NCBI GenBank assembly: GCA_012927585.1
Contig: JABBOY010000020.1
Location: 1 to 49,069, forward strand
Direction of reading: 5' to 3'
DNA length: 49,069 nt
Origin: Glaciimonas sp.
GTDB taxonomy: Bacteria; Pseudomonadota; Gammaproteobacteria; Burkholderiales; Burkholderiaceae_D
The notes beneath the pieces were generated by a model. That model ran no database searches. It was given only the letters and a program-made list of their open reading frames with translations, and had not been told where the DNA came from. Positions 27,288 to 33,676 of the stretch are shown here, in pieces. Made by a program: the position numbers and the translations under genes. The stretch's first letter is position 1; the number at the start of each line of letters is the position of its first letter.

Positions 27288-27502
27288 GATGTTACGCAGT
27301 GCGTATGCGAAACAGGAAAAGCATTCTCTACAAAAGACACGAAAAGCACGAAAACAGCAAGCAAAGACTAAGTAGTGCAGGCCTCCGTGCCTGCATCGGT
27401 TGCAGGCACGGAGGCCTGCACTACTGACAAACGAGCGCCAAAAAATGATGCCATGCAGTTTTTTCGTGTCTTTCGTGGGCCGAATTTTTTGTGCGTAACA
27501 TC
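27288..27502. mobile_element. Nested inverted-repeat element (MITE-like) containing palindrome copy 3
   Basis: An outer perfect 11-bp inverted repeat GATGTTACGCA (27288-27298) / TGCGTAACATC (27492-27502) encloses a second imperfect pair (GACACGAAAAGCACGAAAA near 27340 and its complement near 27460). At the centre is the 25-bp palindrome of copy 3. There is no coding capacity. The layering suggests a small palindromic element into which the dispersed palindrome later inserted. Confidence 0.55.
27371..27425. repeat. Dispersed palindrome, copy 3
   Basis: A perfect 25-bp inverted repeat (arms 27371-27395 and 27401-27425) with a 5-nt loop. The arm text is the same as copy 2, including the AGTAGTGCAGGCCTCC start. 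Confidence 0.92.
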
Positions 27503-27570
27503 AGTTATTAAGATAGTTTTTGGCTTCGCCGGTTTAGGGTGACGCCTGATTTAATGGAAAAGAGGGCGCT

Positions 27571-27768
27571 ATGCATAGCATCACTTTATGTCAGGTCAAT
27601 GGTGCAACCGGCTTGATCGTGCCGCAGGAAGTGCTGGATAAACTGCAATTGCGCGATGGCGACAAGGTCTGCCTGACCGAGTCGCAGCTCGGCTTTCAGG
27701 TCAGTCGGGACGGATTTGAGTTTACCCAGCAAATGGCATGCGCTTACACCGGAGACAAGCGTACATGA
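27571..27768 (+). CDS. AbrB/MazE-type antitoxin
   Basis: A 65-aa SpoVT-AbrB swapped-hairpin protein: LCQVNGATGLIVPQEVLDKLQLRDGDKVCLTES matches the beta-hairpin DNA-binding fold, and the C-terminal tail would be the toxin-binding part. It lies behind GAGGG. Its TGA stop overlaps an ATG (ATGA), as in toxin-antitoxin operons, but the toxin frame ends after 19 codons. It is therefore probably an orphan antitoxin, of the kind usually paired with Doc/Fic or MazF toxins. Confidence 0.8.
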   Translation: MHSITLCQVNGATGLIVPQEVLDKLQLRDGDKVCLTESQLGFQVSRDGFEFTQQMACAYTGDKRT

Positions 27769-27824
27769 GTAGATCACCAATTTGGATAAGCGTTTGTGTA
27801 TATCGATTGGTAAGTTTTCATTAA
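27765..27824 (+). pseudogene. Toxin stub downstream of the antitoxin
   Basis: A 19-residue frame (MSRSPIWISVCVYRLVSFH) starting at the ATG that overlaps the antitoxin stop. PIWIS at the start recalls the N-terminus of Doc-type toxins (xPxWIS), after which similarity is lost and the frame stops. The sequence beyond is AT-rich and shows no toxin domain. Confidence 0.4.
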
Positions 27825-27934
27825 GAATTTACTATAATCAACAAGTTCAGAAGGCAGCGTTATTCCGATCTTTGAATCTGCAAGCCTTTGATTTTTATAT
27901 GTTTTTTTGTTACTCTGAAACTCTGGTTAAATGT

Positions 27935-27963
27935 TTTGGAATTATAAATAAAACGAGTACAAT
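27935..27963 (+). promoter_or_regulatory. Candidate promoter of tRNA-Cys
   Basis: TTTGGA (27935-27940), a 17-bp spacer and TACAAT (27958-27963) lie 24 bp before the tRNA. The -35 is loose; spacing and position support it. Confidence 0.4.
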
Positions 27964-27987
27964 TCTGCCTTCAGTAAAGGCATTAAT

Positions 27988-28061
27988 GGCGGGGTAGCAA
28001 AGAGGTTATGCAGCGGCCTGCAAAGCCGTTTAGATGGGTTCGATTCCCGTCCCCGCCTCCA
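27988..28061 (+). tRNA. tRNA-Cys (GCA)
   Basis: A 74-nt cloverleaf: acceptor GGCGGGG / CCCCGCC, anticodon stem GCGGC / GCCGT with loop CTGCAAA giving anticodon GCA, T-loop GGTTCGATTCC, discriminator T and an encoded CCA. Confidence 0.96.
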
Positions 28062-28370
28062 GTTTTATTGGAGTTAAATCAATTCAAAAGAGTGGTCTAT
28101 CCCGTGAAAAACGCGACAACCATGCGCAACGCAGACTTTTGGACGTAAACATCTTTTCCTCAAAAAACCATTAATTTGCATGGCCTGCATCAAAGCACTC
28201 AAATCTGGCGGCTTTCAACTGGCCGCTCGCAGCCGTAAAGTGGGTGTGCAGTCAGGCAGCAACTCAGTCAGTCAGAAGATGTCGATAGGGCGGTTGAGGT
28301 TGATAAAGATCATGTGTGTTGACTCCAGACAAGTTTAAGGTAAGCATTCCAATGTCAAGGAGCTACCACT
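28062..28370. other. Gap between tRNA-Cys and the DUF3149 gene
   Basis: No supported gene. A 52-codon frame (28180-28338, starting MACIKALKSGGFQL) is open but has no ribosome site and no recognised similarity. No T-rich hairpin was seen directly after the tRNA. Confidence 0.35.
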
Positions 28371-28568
28371 ATGAAACTACTGACCGACCTTTTTTCTACC
28401 GACTATGGCCTGATGAGTATTATCGGGATTGCATTCATGATTGGAATGGGCGTTTTTTTCATCATCTTCTTCAAGCGCAAGATGGCTGAAGACGCGGTTT
28501 CTGCAGATATTCAGCAAGCAGGCGCCCCAGTCAAGCAACCCAATCTGGATACTGTCACTCCGCAATAA
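28371..28568 (+). CDS. DUF3149 small membrane protein
   Basis: A 65-aa protein with one TM helix (about residues 15-35, LMSIIGIAFMIGMGVFFIIFF) followed by KRKM and a polar tail. It matches the DUF3149 pattern of betaproteobacteria (short N-terminal helix, xDxGLMS, TM, RK-M). CAAGGAG precedes the ATG. It is a single gene with its own terminator. Function unknown. Confidence 0.8.
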   Translation: MKLLTDLFSTDYGLMSIIGIAFMIGMGVFFIIFFKRKMAEDAVSADIQQAGAPVKQPNLDTVTPQ

Positions 28569-28601
28569 CCGATAACGAAAAGCAATATTTCTTTTTTTAA
28601 A

Positions 28602-28644
28602 TAAAAACCACTTGTCCAGCATTCTCGGACGCAAGTGGTTTTTT
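28602..28644. terminator. Terminator after the DUF3149 gene
   Basis: AACCACTTG (28606-28614) pairs with CAAGTGGTT (28632-28640); inner GTCC/GGAC can extend the stem. It is flanked by A-run and T-run, so it can work on either strand. Confidence 0.85.
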
Positions 28645-29138
28645 GTTGGGCGACAACAGAAAAGTATGTTAGCACTGTCAAGGCATGGTCGGTACTTGTT
28701 TTTCAAACATTGCTTTGAAACGCATGCAAAAGACAGGGTGTTCGTGTATTTGTCTTTCTACTATAAATTAAAATATACTGATTAATGTATTTTTAAAATT
28801 CATTTGAATGCATGCGGTAGTTGGTATGTTTATGGCTATACTCCTGTTTTTTATTTTATTCCACGTCATAGTCATCACACGAAAACAGTGCTGTTGGCTG
28901 CATTAATGAGTCCATTGGCGCAGAGATTAACAGCGCCAATGGACTTCTGTTGCTCGGTGGTTACGCTGCGTTATATTGATATCTATGAATCCATCAAACG
29001 ATAGCCAACAGTGGCCAAAACAAGTCGTTCCGGCGCCGTTTTGAGAAAAAGACCGTTTATCAACTACCTGTCAGCCATCCCGTATTATGTTATTTAGGCT
29101 CCCGGTGCCATTTTGCGCGGTGCTGCCAGAACACTCAC
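28645..29138. other. Gene-poor stretch with one hairpin
   Basis: No supported gene. A perfect 13-bp inverted repeat, AGTCCATTGGCGC (28909-28921) and its complement (28933-28945), has an 11-nt loop and no T-run. The rest is AT-rich without further structure that I could see. Confidence 0.45.
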
Positions 29139-29279
29139 CTAATCACCGCTGGCCGCCAGCTTGTTGACATCGAAAAAACGGTGGTAATTGATTTTGCCGG
29201 CGGCCACCCAGCCATACGCGAATCGGTAAGCCTGTGTCTTGAATAATTGATTCGCCGCGTTGTTGATCGAAAACCAGTT
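29139..29279 (-). pseudogene. C-proximal fragment of maltooligosyltrehalose synthase (TreY)
   Basis: A 46-codon stretch reading NWFSINNAANQLFKTQAYRF followed by AYGWVAAGKINYHRFFDVNK then LAASGD and TAG. The QAYRxAxxxVAAxxINYxRFFDxNxLAA pattern is the TreY signature (INYRRFFDINxLA). A TGA closes the frame directly upstream (29280-29282), and no other TreY motif was found in any frame nearby. It is a relic of a trehalose-synthesis gene. Confidence 0.6.
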
Positions 29280-29674
29280 TCAATCCTCAGACCAGAACTG
29301 GCGCAAAAGCTCTCTATTTCCGACAAAAAACCGGAATACCACTGTCGGGTATGAATCCCTGATGCCGGCATTCCTGGAAGGTTGTCCAGAGTGATAGTTT
29401 TGGCCAGTTCCATTACTTTATCGAGCGCAGACGGATTGATGGGAAGCAAAATACTGGCATCCATATTTTTTTCACGTAAAGCTGCGTTGCGTGTCGTAAT
29501 GACATCGGCAAGAGCGCCGGTTTTGATAGGTGAAATGACTTTGGACGCAACCAATAGAGCGCTTAGAACACTTGGGGGCAAAATAATGCTCCCTTCAAAT
29601 AGGCTATGGTTCGGTTGCATCTCAAGATTGAATCGGCATGTCTTGAAGAGACGCATGGTCGAAATGCATTTCAA
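29280..29674 (-). other. Open frame of unknown status upstream of the TreY relic
   Basis: An open minus-strand frame, starting at 29674 and reading through the relic in another frame to 29135. The N-terminal part (QPNHSLFEGSIILPPSVLSA, then TGALADVITTRNAALREKN) looks protein-like but matches nothing I recognise; the part over the TreY relic is certainly out of frame. It could be a degraded gene. There is no clear ribosome site. Confidence 0.25.
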
Positions 29675-29890
29675 TACGCGATGACATAATTTGTTACATC
29701 GTTTTTTGATCTATATTCTGCTTAATCATAAGCATCCGTATCCAGCTTTCTTTACGTAAGATCAAAGTTTTCATGATTGTCTAGTTAGTTACTTTTTTAG
29801 TCCAAATAACGGATACATTCATGCAACTAAAGGCCTCGCTGTTTAAATGCCATTTTTCTATACGGCGCCTGCCATGATACGGGCCAAATC

Positions 29891-32341
29891 ATGAAATTTT
29901 CCCTTGCTCGTGTGTCTCCCGAATATTCCCGCTTTCGGCGTCTTGTGATGGGATTGCTGGCGGTCGCTTGTCTGTCCATCGCGGCCGTGTCTTGGGAAAC
30001 CTACTCATCTTTTCGCGAACGAGAAAATGCGACGCGTGCTCAGGCCGAAACTTATGTGCAAACGATTGTGGTCCATGTGTCAGATTCGATCCAGATCGTC
30101 GATTCTGCGCTGATCGGGTTTGCGAATGCCATCAAGGCGTTACCAGCGCAGAAACGGAATTCTGCGGCAGCCATCGGACAACTGCTTGCCTACCATGACT
30201 CTGCTGCCAGTGATGATTTTAGGGCGATATTTATCGATGCTAACGGGATTGGTGTTGTGGCAACTAAAAATGTGGCGGTTCAAGGAACGTCATATGCTGA
30301 CCGCGGCTACTTTAAGGCGCACCTCGGGAAACAGGCTGATCAAGGCCTGTATGTTGGTGAACCGATGATAGGAAAAATAACAAAGAAACGGATTTTTCTA
30401 GTGAGTCGGCGCGTGGAAAGCGCGCAAGGCGAGTTCTTGGGTGTTATCGCCGCACCGGTGGATGCGGCCCGTTTTGCCTCAATGTTCGCACTCGCGCGAT
30501 TGAATAAGGATATCTCGATCACGTTGCTTCATCGGGGTGGCAAAATAATTGCCCGCGTTCCACTGTTCGAGCAATCATTTGCTGCCAGCTTATTGCACCC
30601 TGATCTCTTTGAAAAAACACAGGAAGCACCGATCCAGTCCTTCCAGGCGAATAGTTCGGTTGGTGACCATACGATGATCTACAGTTCCCGTGCTCTTGAA
30701 AACATGCCTTTGGATGTAATTGTAGGAATATCCGTCCAGCCTCTGGGCCAAGCTTTACAGAAAGATTTGTTGATTGGCGGCGCAGGTATTTTGTTGATGA
30801 TGACGATCATGCTCCTGAGCACGCAGGTTGCACTCCGTTCCTATAGACGGCTTGAATTGAGCAAACAAGCGCTGGAGGAAAGTGAAACTCGCTGGAAATT
30901 CGCGCTCGAAGGTACGGGCGAGGGCGAGGGCGAGGGCGTATGGGATTGGAATGTCATGTCCAATGAAGTGCATTTTTCGATCCGATGGAGTCAGATGCTG
31001 GGATATGCGGAGGATGAAATAGAAAACAATTTTGACGCTTGGATAAGCCGTGTCCACCCGGACGACAAGTCACGCGTGATAGCAAAACTCCAGGCGTGTT
31101 TAGAGGGTAAAACGCCTGTTTACTTGAGCGAATATCGCATGCAGAGCAAAGACGGTAGCTGGAAATGGAATCTCGCCCGCGGCATGGTCGTCAGTCGGGA
31201 CGCCACTGGCCGGGCACACCGCATGATTGGCACTCAAGCCGACATCACCGACCGCAAACAGACTGAACAGGCGCAGGTGCATAAAATAATCGAAGCGGCG
31301 CCTGACCCGATGTTGTTAATCGGTAATGACGGTATTATTGCTTTTGCCAATGGCGCGGCACAGGCAGCTTTCGGCTATGCGTTCAATGAATTGAAAGGCC
31401 AGAATGTCGACGACCTGGTGCCGTTCAGTAGTCGCAGCAGTCATGCGCATTACCGCAAAAAATTTGAAACCAGCAAAACTCAGCACCCGTCAAATTTAAA
31501 CCGACCACTGACTGCTATGCATAAAGATGGCACCGAGTTTCCTGTTGAAATCAGCCTCAGTTCATTTCAGTTGGATGGTCAGTCGGTAGTCATCGCCAGC
31601 ATTCGCGACATCACTGAACGCAAGTGTGCAGCGGAACTGCTGCAGCAATCCTTTACTCAATTGCGCCGGCTTTCCGACCATCAGGAAAACATCAAGGAAA
31701 ACGAACGAAAACGCATCGCGCAAGATATCCATGATGATTTGGGCCAGAATTTGCTGGCGCTGAAAATGGACGTGGACACACTGTACGCGCGCACCGGAGG
31801 CACGCATCCAAAACTGAATAAACGGGTATCGGTAGTTCTCAACAACATTAATGCCACCATTAAGTCCGTGAAATCAATCATGAATGATCTGCGCCCTGCT
31901 GCGTTGGAGCTGGGCTTGTATCCAGCGGTGGAGTGGCAGCTAAAGCAATTTGAGCGCAGGACCAGGATTGCCTGCAAGCTGGTGACGGTCGCGCATGAGG
32001 CAGCGTTAGGATTGGATGCGGATCAAACCTTGGCAGTATTTCGAATTTTGCAAGAGTCGCTGGCGAATGTAGTTCGCCATGCCAACGCCACCGAAGTTGA
32101 GATAGCGCTCAGTCAGGACGAGCGCGGCTTTTTGATGCAGGTAAAGGACAATGGGAAAGGGCTTCAGCCAGGCGATAGAAGAAAGGCAAATTCGTTTGGA
32201 TTGATGGGGATCAAGGAGCGTATTCATGCGCTTGGAGGCGAACTGATCATCGCAAGCAGCCTAGGAAATGGCACAGCCTTGTCGATCTCCATTCCCATGC
32301 GTTCGCCACACCGGTTCAACAACATGCAACATCTTTTTTAA
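29891..32341 (+). CDS. Hybrid-less sensor histidine kinase, Cache-PAS-PAS-HisKA_3
   Basis: An 816-aa NarL/DegS-type sensor kinase. TM1 is at ~17-36, an extracytoplasmic double-Cache-like domain at ~40-285 (the YADRGYFKAHLG segment is typical), TM2 at ~295-317, a PAS-PAC at ~333-455, a second PAS at ~463-585, HisKA_3 with phosphoacceptor H614 (RIAQDIHDDLGQNLL), and HATPase_c at ~715-808 with LQESLANVVRHANAT and DNGKGL. It has no receiver domain and no adjacent response-regulator gene, so its partner is elsewhere. A hexanucleotide tandem repeat encodes extra Gly-Glu pairs at the start of PAS 1. The ribosome site is weak. Confidence 0.92.
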   Translation: MKFSLARVSPEYSRFRRLVMGLLAVACLSIAAVSWETYSSFRERENATRAQAETYVQTIVVHVSDSIQIVDSALIGFANAIKALPAQKRNSAAAIGQLLAYHDSAASDDFRAIFIDANGIGVVATKNVAVQGTSYADRGYFKAHLGKQADQGLYVGEPMIGKITKKRIFLVSRRVESAQGEFLGVIAAPVDAARFASMFALARLNKDISITLLHRGGKIIARVPLFEQSFAASLLHPDLFEKTQEAPIQSFQANSSVGDHTMIYSSRALENMPLDVIVGISVQPLGQALQKDLLIGGAGILLMMTIMLLSTQVALRSYRRLELSKQALEESETRWKFALEGTGEGEGEGVWDWNVMSNEVHFSIRWSQMLGYAEDEIENNFDAWISRVHPDDKSRVIAKLQACLEGKTPVYLSEYRMQSKDGSWKWNLARGMVVSRDATGRAHRMIGTQADITDRKQTEQAQVHKIIEAAPDPMLLIGNDGIIAFANGAAQAAFGYAFNELKGQNVDDLVPFSSRSSHAHYRKKFETSKTQHPSNLNRPLTAMHKDGTEFPVEISLSSFQLDGQSVVIASIRDITERKCAAELLQQSFTQLRRLSDHQENIKENERKRIAQDIHDDLGQNLLALKMDVDTLYARTGGTHPKLNKRVSVVLNNINATIKSVKSIMNDLRPAALELGLYPAVEWQLKQFERRTRIACKLVTVAHEAALGLDADQTLAVFRILQESLANVVRHANATEVEIALSQDERGFLMQVKDNGKGLQPGDRRKANSFGLMGIKERIHALGGELIIASSLGNGTALSISIPMRSPHRFNNMQHLF
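30916..30938 (+). repeat. GGGCGA hexanucleotide repeat in the kinase PAS domain
   Basis: Almost four tandem copies of GGGCGA, giving TGEGEGEGVWDW where PAS domains of this class usually read TGDGVWDW. Copy changes would stay in frame and alter only the loop length. Confidence 0.85.
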
Positions 32342-32406
32342 TTACATAAAAGAAACATTACTACTTTTGGCTAATAAAATCTTCACTTCGGACTTTTCTT
32401 GCTATT

Positions 32407-32426
32407 CCGCATGTGTTAACATGCGG
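32407..32426. repeat. Hairpin after the sensor-kinase gene
   Basis: CCGCATGT-GTTA-ACATGCGG, an 8-bp perfect stem 65 bp after the stop. There is no T-run; a possible weak 3'-end structure. A second small dyad (GATAGTA...TACTATC) follows at about 32437-32460. Confidence 0.4.
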
Positions 32427-32515
32427 ACTCTCTTGAGATAGTAAGAAATTTAATACTATCAATAGCTTGTAGAAAAGAAAATATTTCTTCAATTTCCTCA
32501 AGCTTCAAAGGTATT

Positions 32516-32592
32516 GCGGCTGTAGCTCAGCTGGATAGAGTACTTGGCTACGAACCAAGGGGTCGTGGGTTCGATTCCTGCCAGCCGCACCA
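32516..32592 (+). tRNA. tRNA-Arg (ACG), copy 1
   Basis: A 77-nt cloverleaf: acceptor GCGGCTG / CAGCCGC, anticodon stem CTTGG / CCAAG with loop CTACGAA giving ACG (A34 normally edited to inosine), T-loop GGTTCGATTCC, discriminator A and encoded CCA. Confidence 0.96.
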
Positions 32593-32606
32593 GCATTGGA
32601 AAATTA

Positions 32607-32632
32607 ATTGGCAAATGCCAATCAATTTTTAT
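32607..32632 (+). terminator. Terminator-like hairpin between the tRNA-Arg genes
   Basis: ATTGGCA-AA-TGCCAAT is followed by a T-rich stretch (CAATTTTTATTT) 15 bp after the first tRNA. Confidence 0.55.
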
Positions 32633-32753
32633 TTATTTTTGCAATCACGTGATTTTATTCATGCATGTTTTTGCTTTCAAAATAAGCGTTAACAGGGTGT
32701 TTAAAGTTGAAAGTGTTCGCGAAACGCAGTTCTTTCAATCGAAAATATCATGC

Positions 32754-32759
32754 TATAAT
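32754..32759 (+). promoter_or_regulatory. -10 element of tRNA-Arg copy 2
   Basis: A perfect TATAAT 10 bp before the tRNA; the -35 is not clear. It shows that copy 2 is likely transcribed on its own. Confidence 0.55.
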
Positions 32760-32769
32760 TAACTGTTTC

Positions 32770-32846
32770 GCGGCTGTAGCTCAGCTGGATAGAGTACTTG
32801 GCTACGAACCAAGGGGTCGTGGGTTCGATTCCTGCCAGCCGCACCA
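32770..32846 (+). tRNA. tRNA-Arg (ACG), copy 2
   Basis: Identical over all 77 nt to copy 1, 177 bp downstream, while the flanks differ. Anticodon ACG, encoded CCA. Confidence 0.96.
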
Positions 32847-32854
32847 GCATTTGA

Positions 32855-32889
32855 AGCCGTTAGTGATGTGAGTCACTAACGGCTTTTTT
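32855..32889 (+). terminator. Terminator of tRNA-Arg copy 2
   Basis: AGCCGTTAGTGA pairs perfectly with TCACTAACGGCT around a 6-nt loop, followed by TTTTT. Confidence 0.95.
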
Positions 32890-33246
32890 ACGTTTAACAT
32901 AAAAGATGCTGTAACTTTTAAGATTGTTCAAGTTGCTTCAGCGTAACCGATACTATTTCCTTCCGATGGAGATAAAACCGTATGTCGCATCGCTGGATTC
33001 GCACATGGGTGCATATACATATCCAGGTTTAGGTGATGCATTTGACCGAATACCCAGCACAAAATGATCGAGTACACCGGACTGTGTTTAAGCAAAATTT
33101 GGCTACTAGGTTTTTTTTAAACTTATAGGGTATAATTCCGCAATCGTTGAGATTCGAGCGGGTAGTGCAGTATTAGTCTGTCATTCCTTTCTTGCTTCAA
33201 ACGATTTAACGGGCATATGCCCAACTTAACTGAAATAGGAATTGCA
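32890..33246 (+). promoter_or_regulatory. Gap and leader of the cold-shock gene
   Basis: No gene. A perfect TATAAT at 33131-33136 lies ~110 bp before the ATG, implying a long 5'-UTR as in cspA-type genes whose leaders act as temperature-responsive RNA. AGGA lies directly before the chosen ATG. The -35 is not clear. Confidence 0.5.
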
Positions 33247-33450
33247 ATGGCAACTGGTATCGTAAAATGGTTCAATGATTCTAAAGGCTTCGGCTTCATC
33301 ACACCTGATGAAGGCGGAGAAGATTTGTTCGCTCACTTTTCAGCGATTCAATCGAATGGCTTCAAGTCTCTGCAAGAGAATCAACGTGTGTCTTTTGAAG
33401 TAACTGCCGGCCCTAAAGGCAAGCAAGCTTCGAACATTCAGCCTATCTAA
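33247..33450 (+). CDS. Cold-shock protein (CspA family)
   Basis: A 67-aa single-domain OB-fold nucleic-acid-binding protein with RNP1 KGFGFI and RNP2 DLFAHF, an RNA chaperone. The start at 33247 ([18 protein letters not shown]) follows AGGA; ten upstream codons in frame are rejected because they are not part of the family. It has a long leader and a strong terminator. Confidence 0.95.
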   Translation: MATGIVKWFNDSKGFGFITPDEGGEDLFAHFSAIQSNGFKSLQENQRVSFEVTAGPKGKQASNIQPI

Positions 33451-33470
33451 CGCTGAATACAGCGAGATAG

Positions 33471-33501
33471 AAAAAAACTCCGGCATGCCGGAGTTTTTTT
33501 T
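33471..33501. terminator. Terminator of the cold-shock gene
   Basis: AACTCCGGCA / TGCCGGAGTT forms a 10-bp stem with no extra loop bases beyond the centre, flanked by runs of A and T, so it can act in both directions. Confidence 0.95.
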
Positions 33502-33621
33502 CGTCTAAAGAAACACCACATTTGGTTTGTTTTGTATGGTTCCTGCGACTTGTCATATAACAATGCCGGCGATACAACTGGGCAATCAAAGTTGATGAGA
33601 AAATAGGTGTGTGTGATTGTG

Positions 33622-33649
33622 CTTGAGAAAACATTTTTTGGCCTTATTT
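33622..33649 (+). promoter_or_regulatory. Sigma32-like promoter of clpB
   Basis: CTTGAGA, a 13-bp spacer and CCTTATTT compare well with the heat-shock consensus CTTGAAA-N11-17-CCCCATNT. It lies 28 bp before the clpB ATG. Position and family support it; the match is not perfect. Confidence 0.45.
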
Positions 33650-33676
33650 CACCTTATATACATGATTGGAGTACAT

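Noticed and set aside
9043-27425. The palindromes as CRISPR repeats
   Set aside because: Copies are about 8-10 kb apart with no regular spacers; they are isolated hairpins.
28180-28338. A 52-codon frame after tRNA-Cys
   Set aside because: No ribosome site, no similarity, and no neighbour that supports it.
32516-32846. The tRNA-Arg pair as attachment sites of an integrated element
   Set aside because: Full-length genes 177 bp apart with no integrase or phage gene between or beside them.
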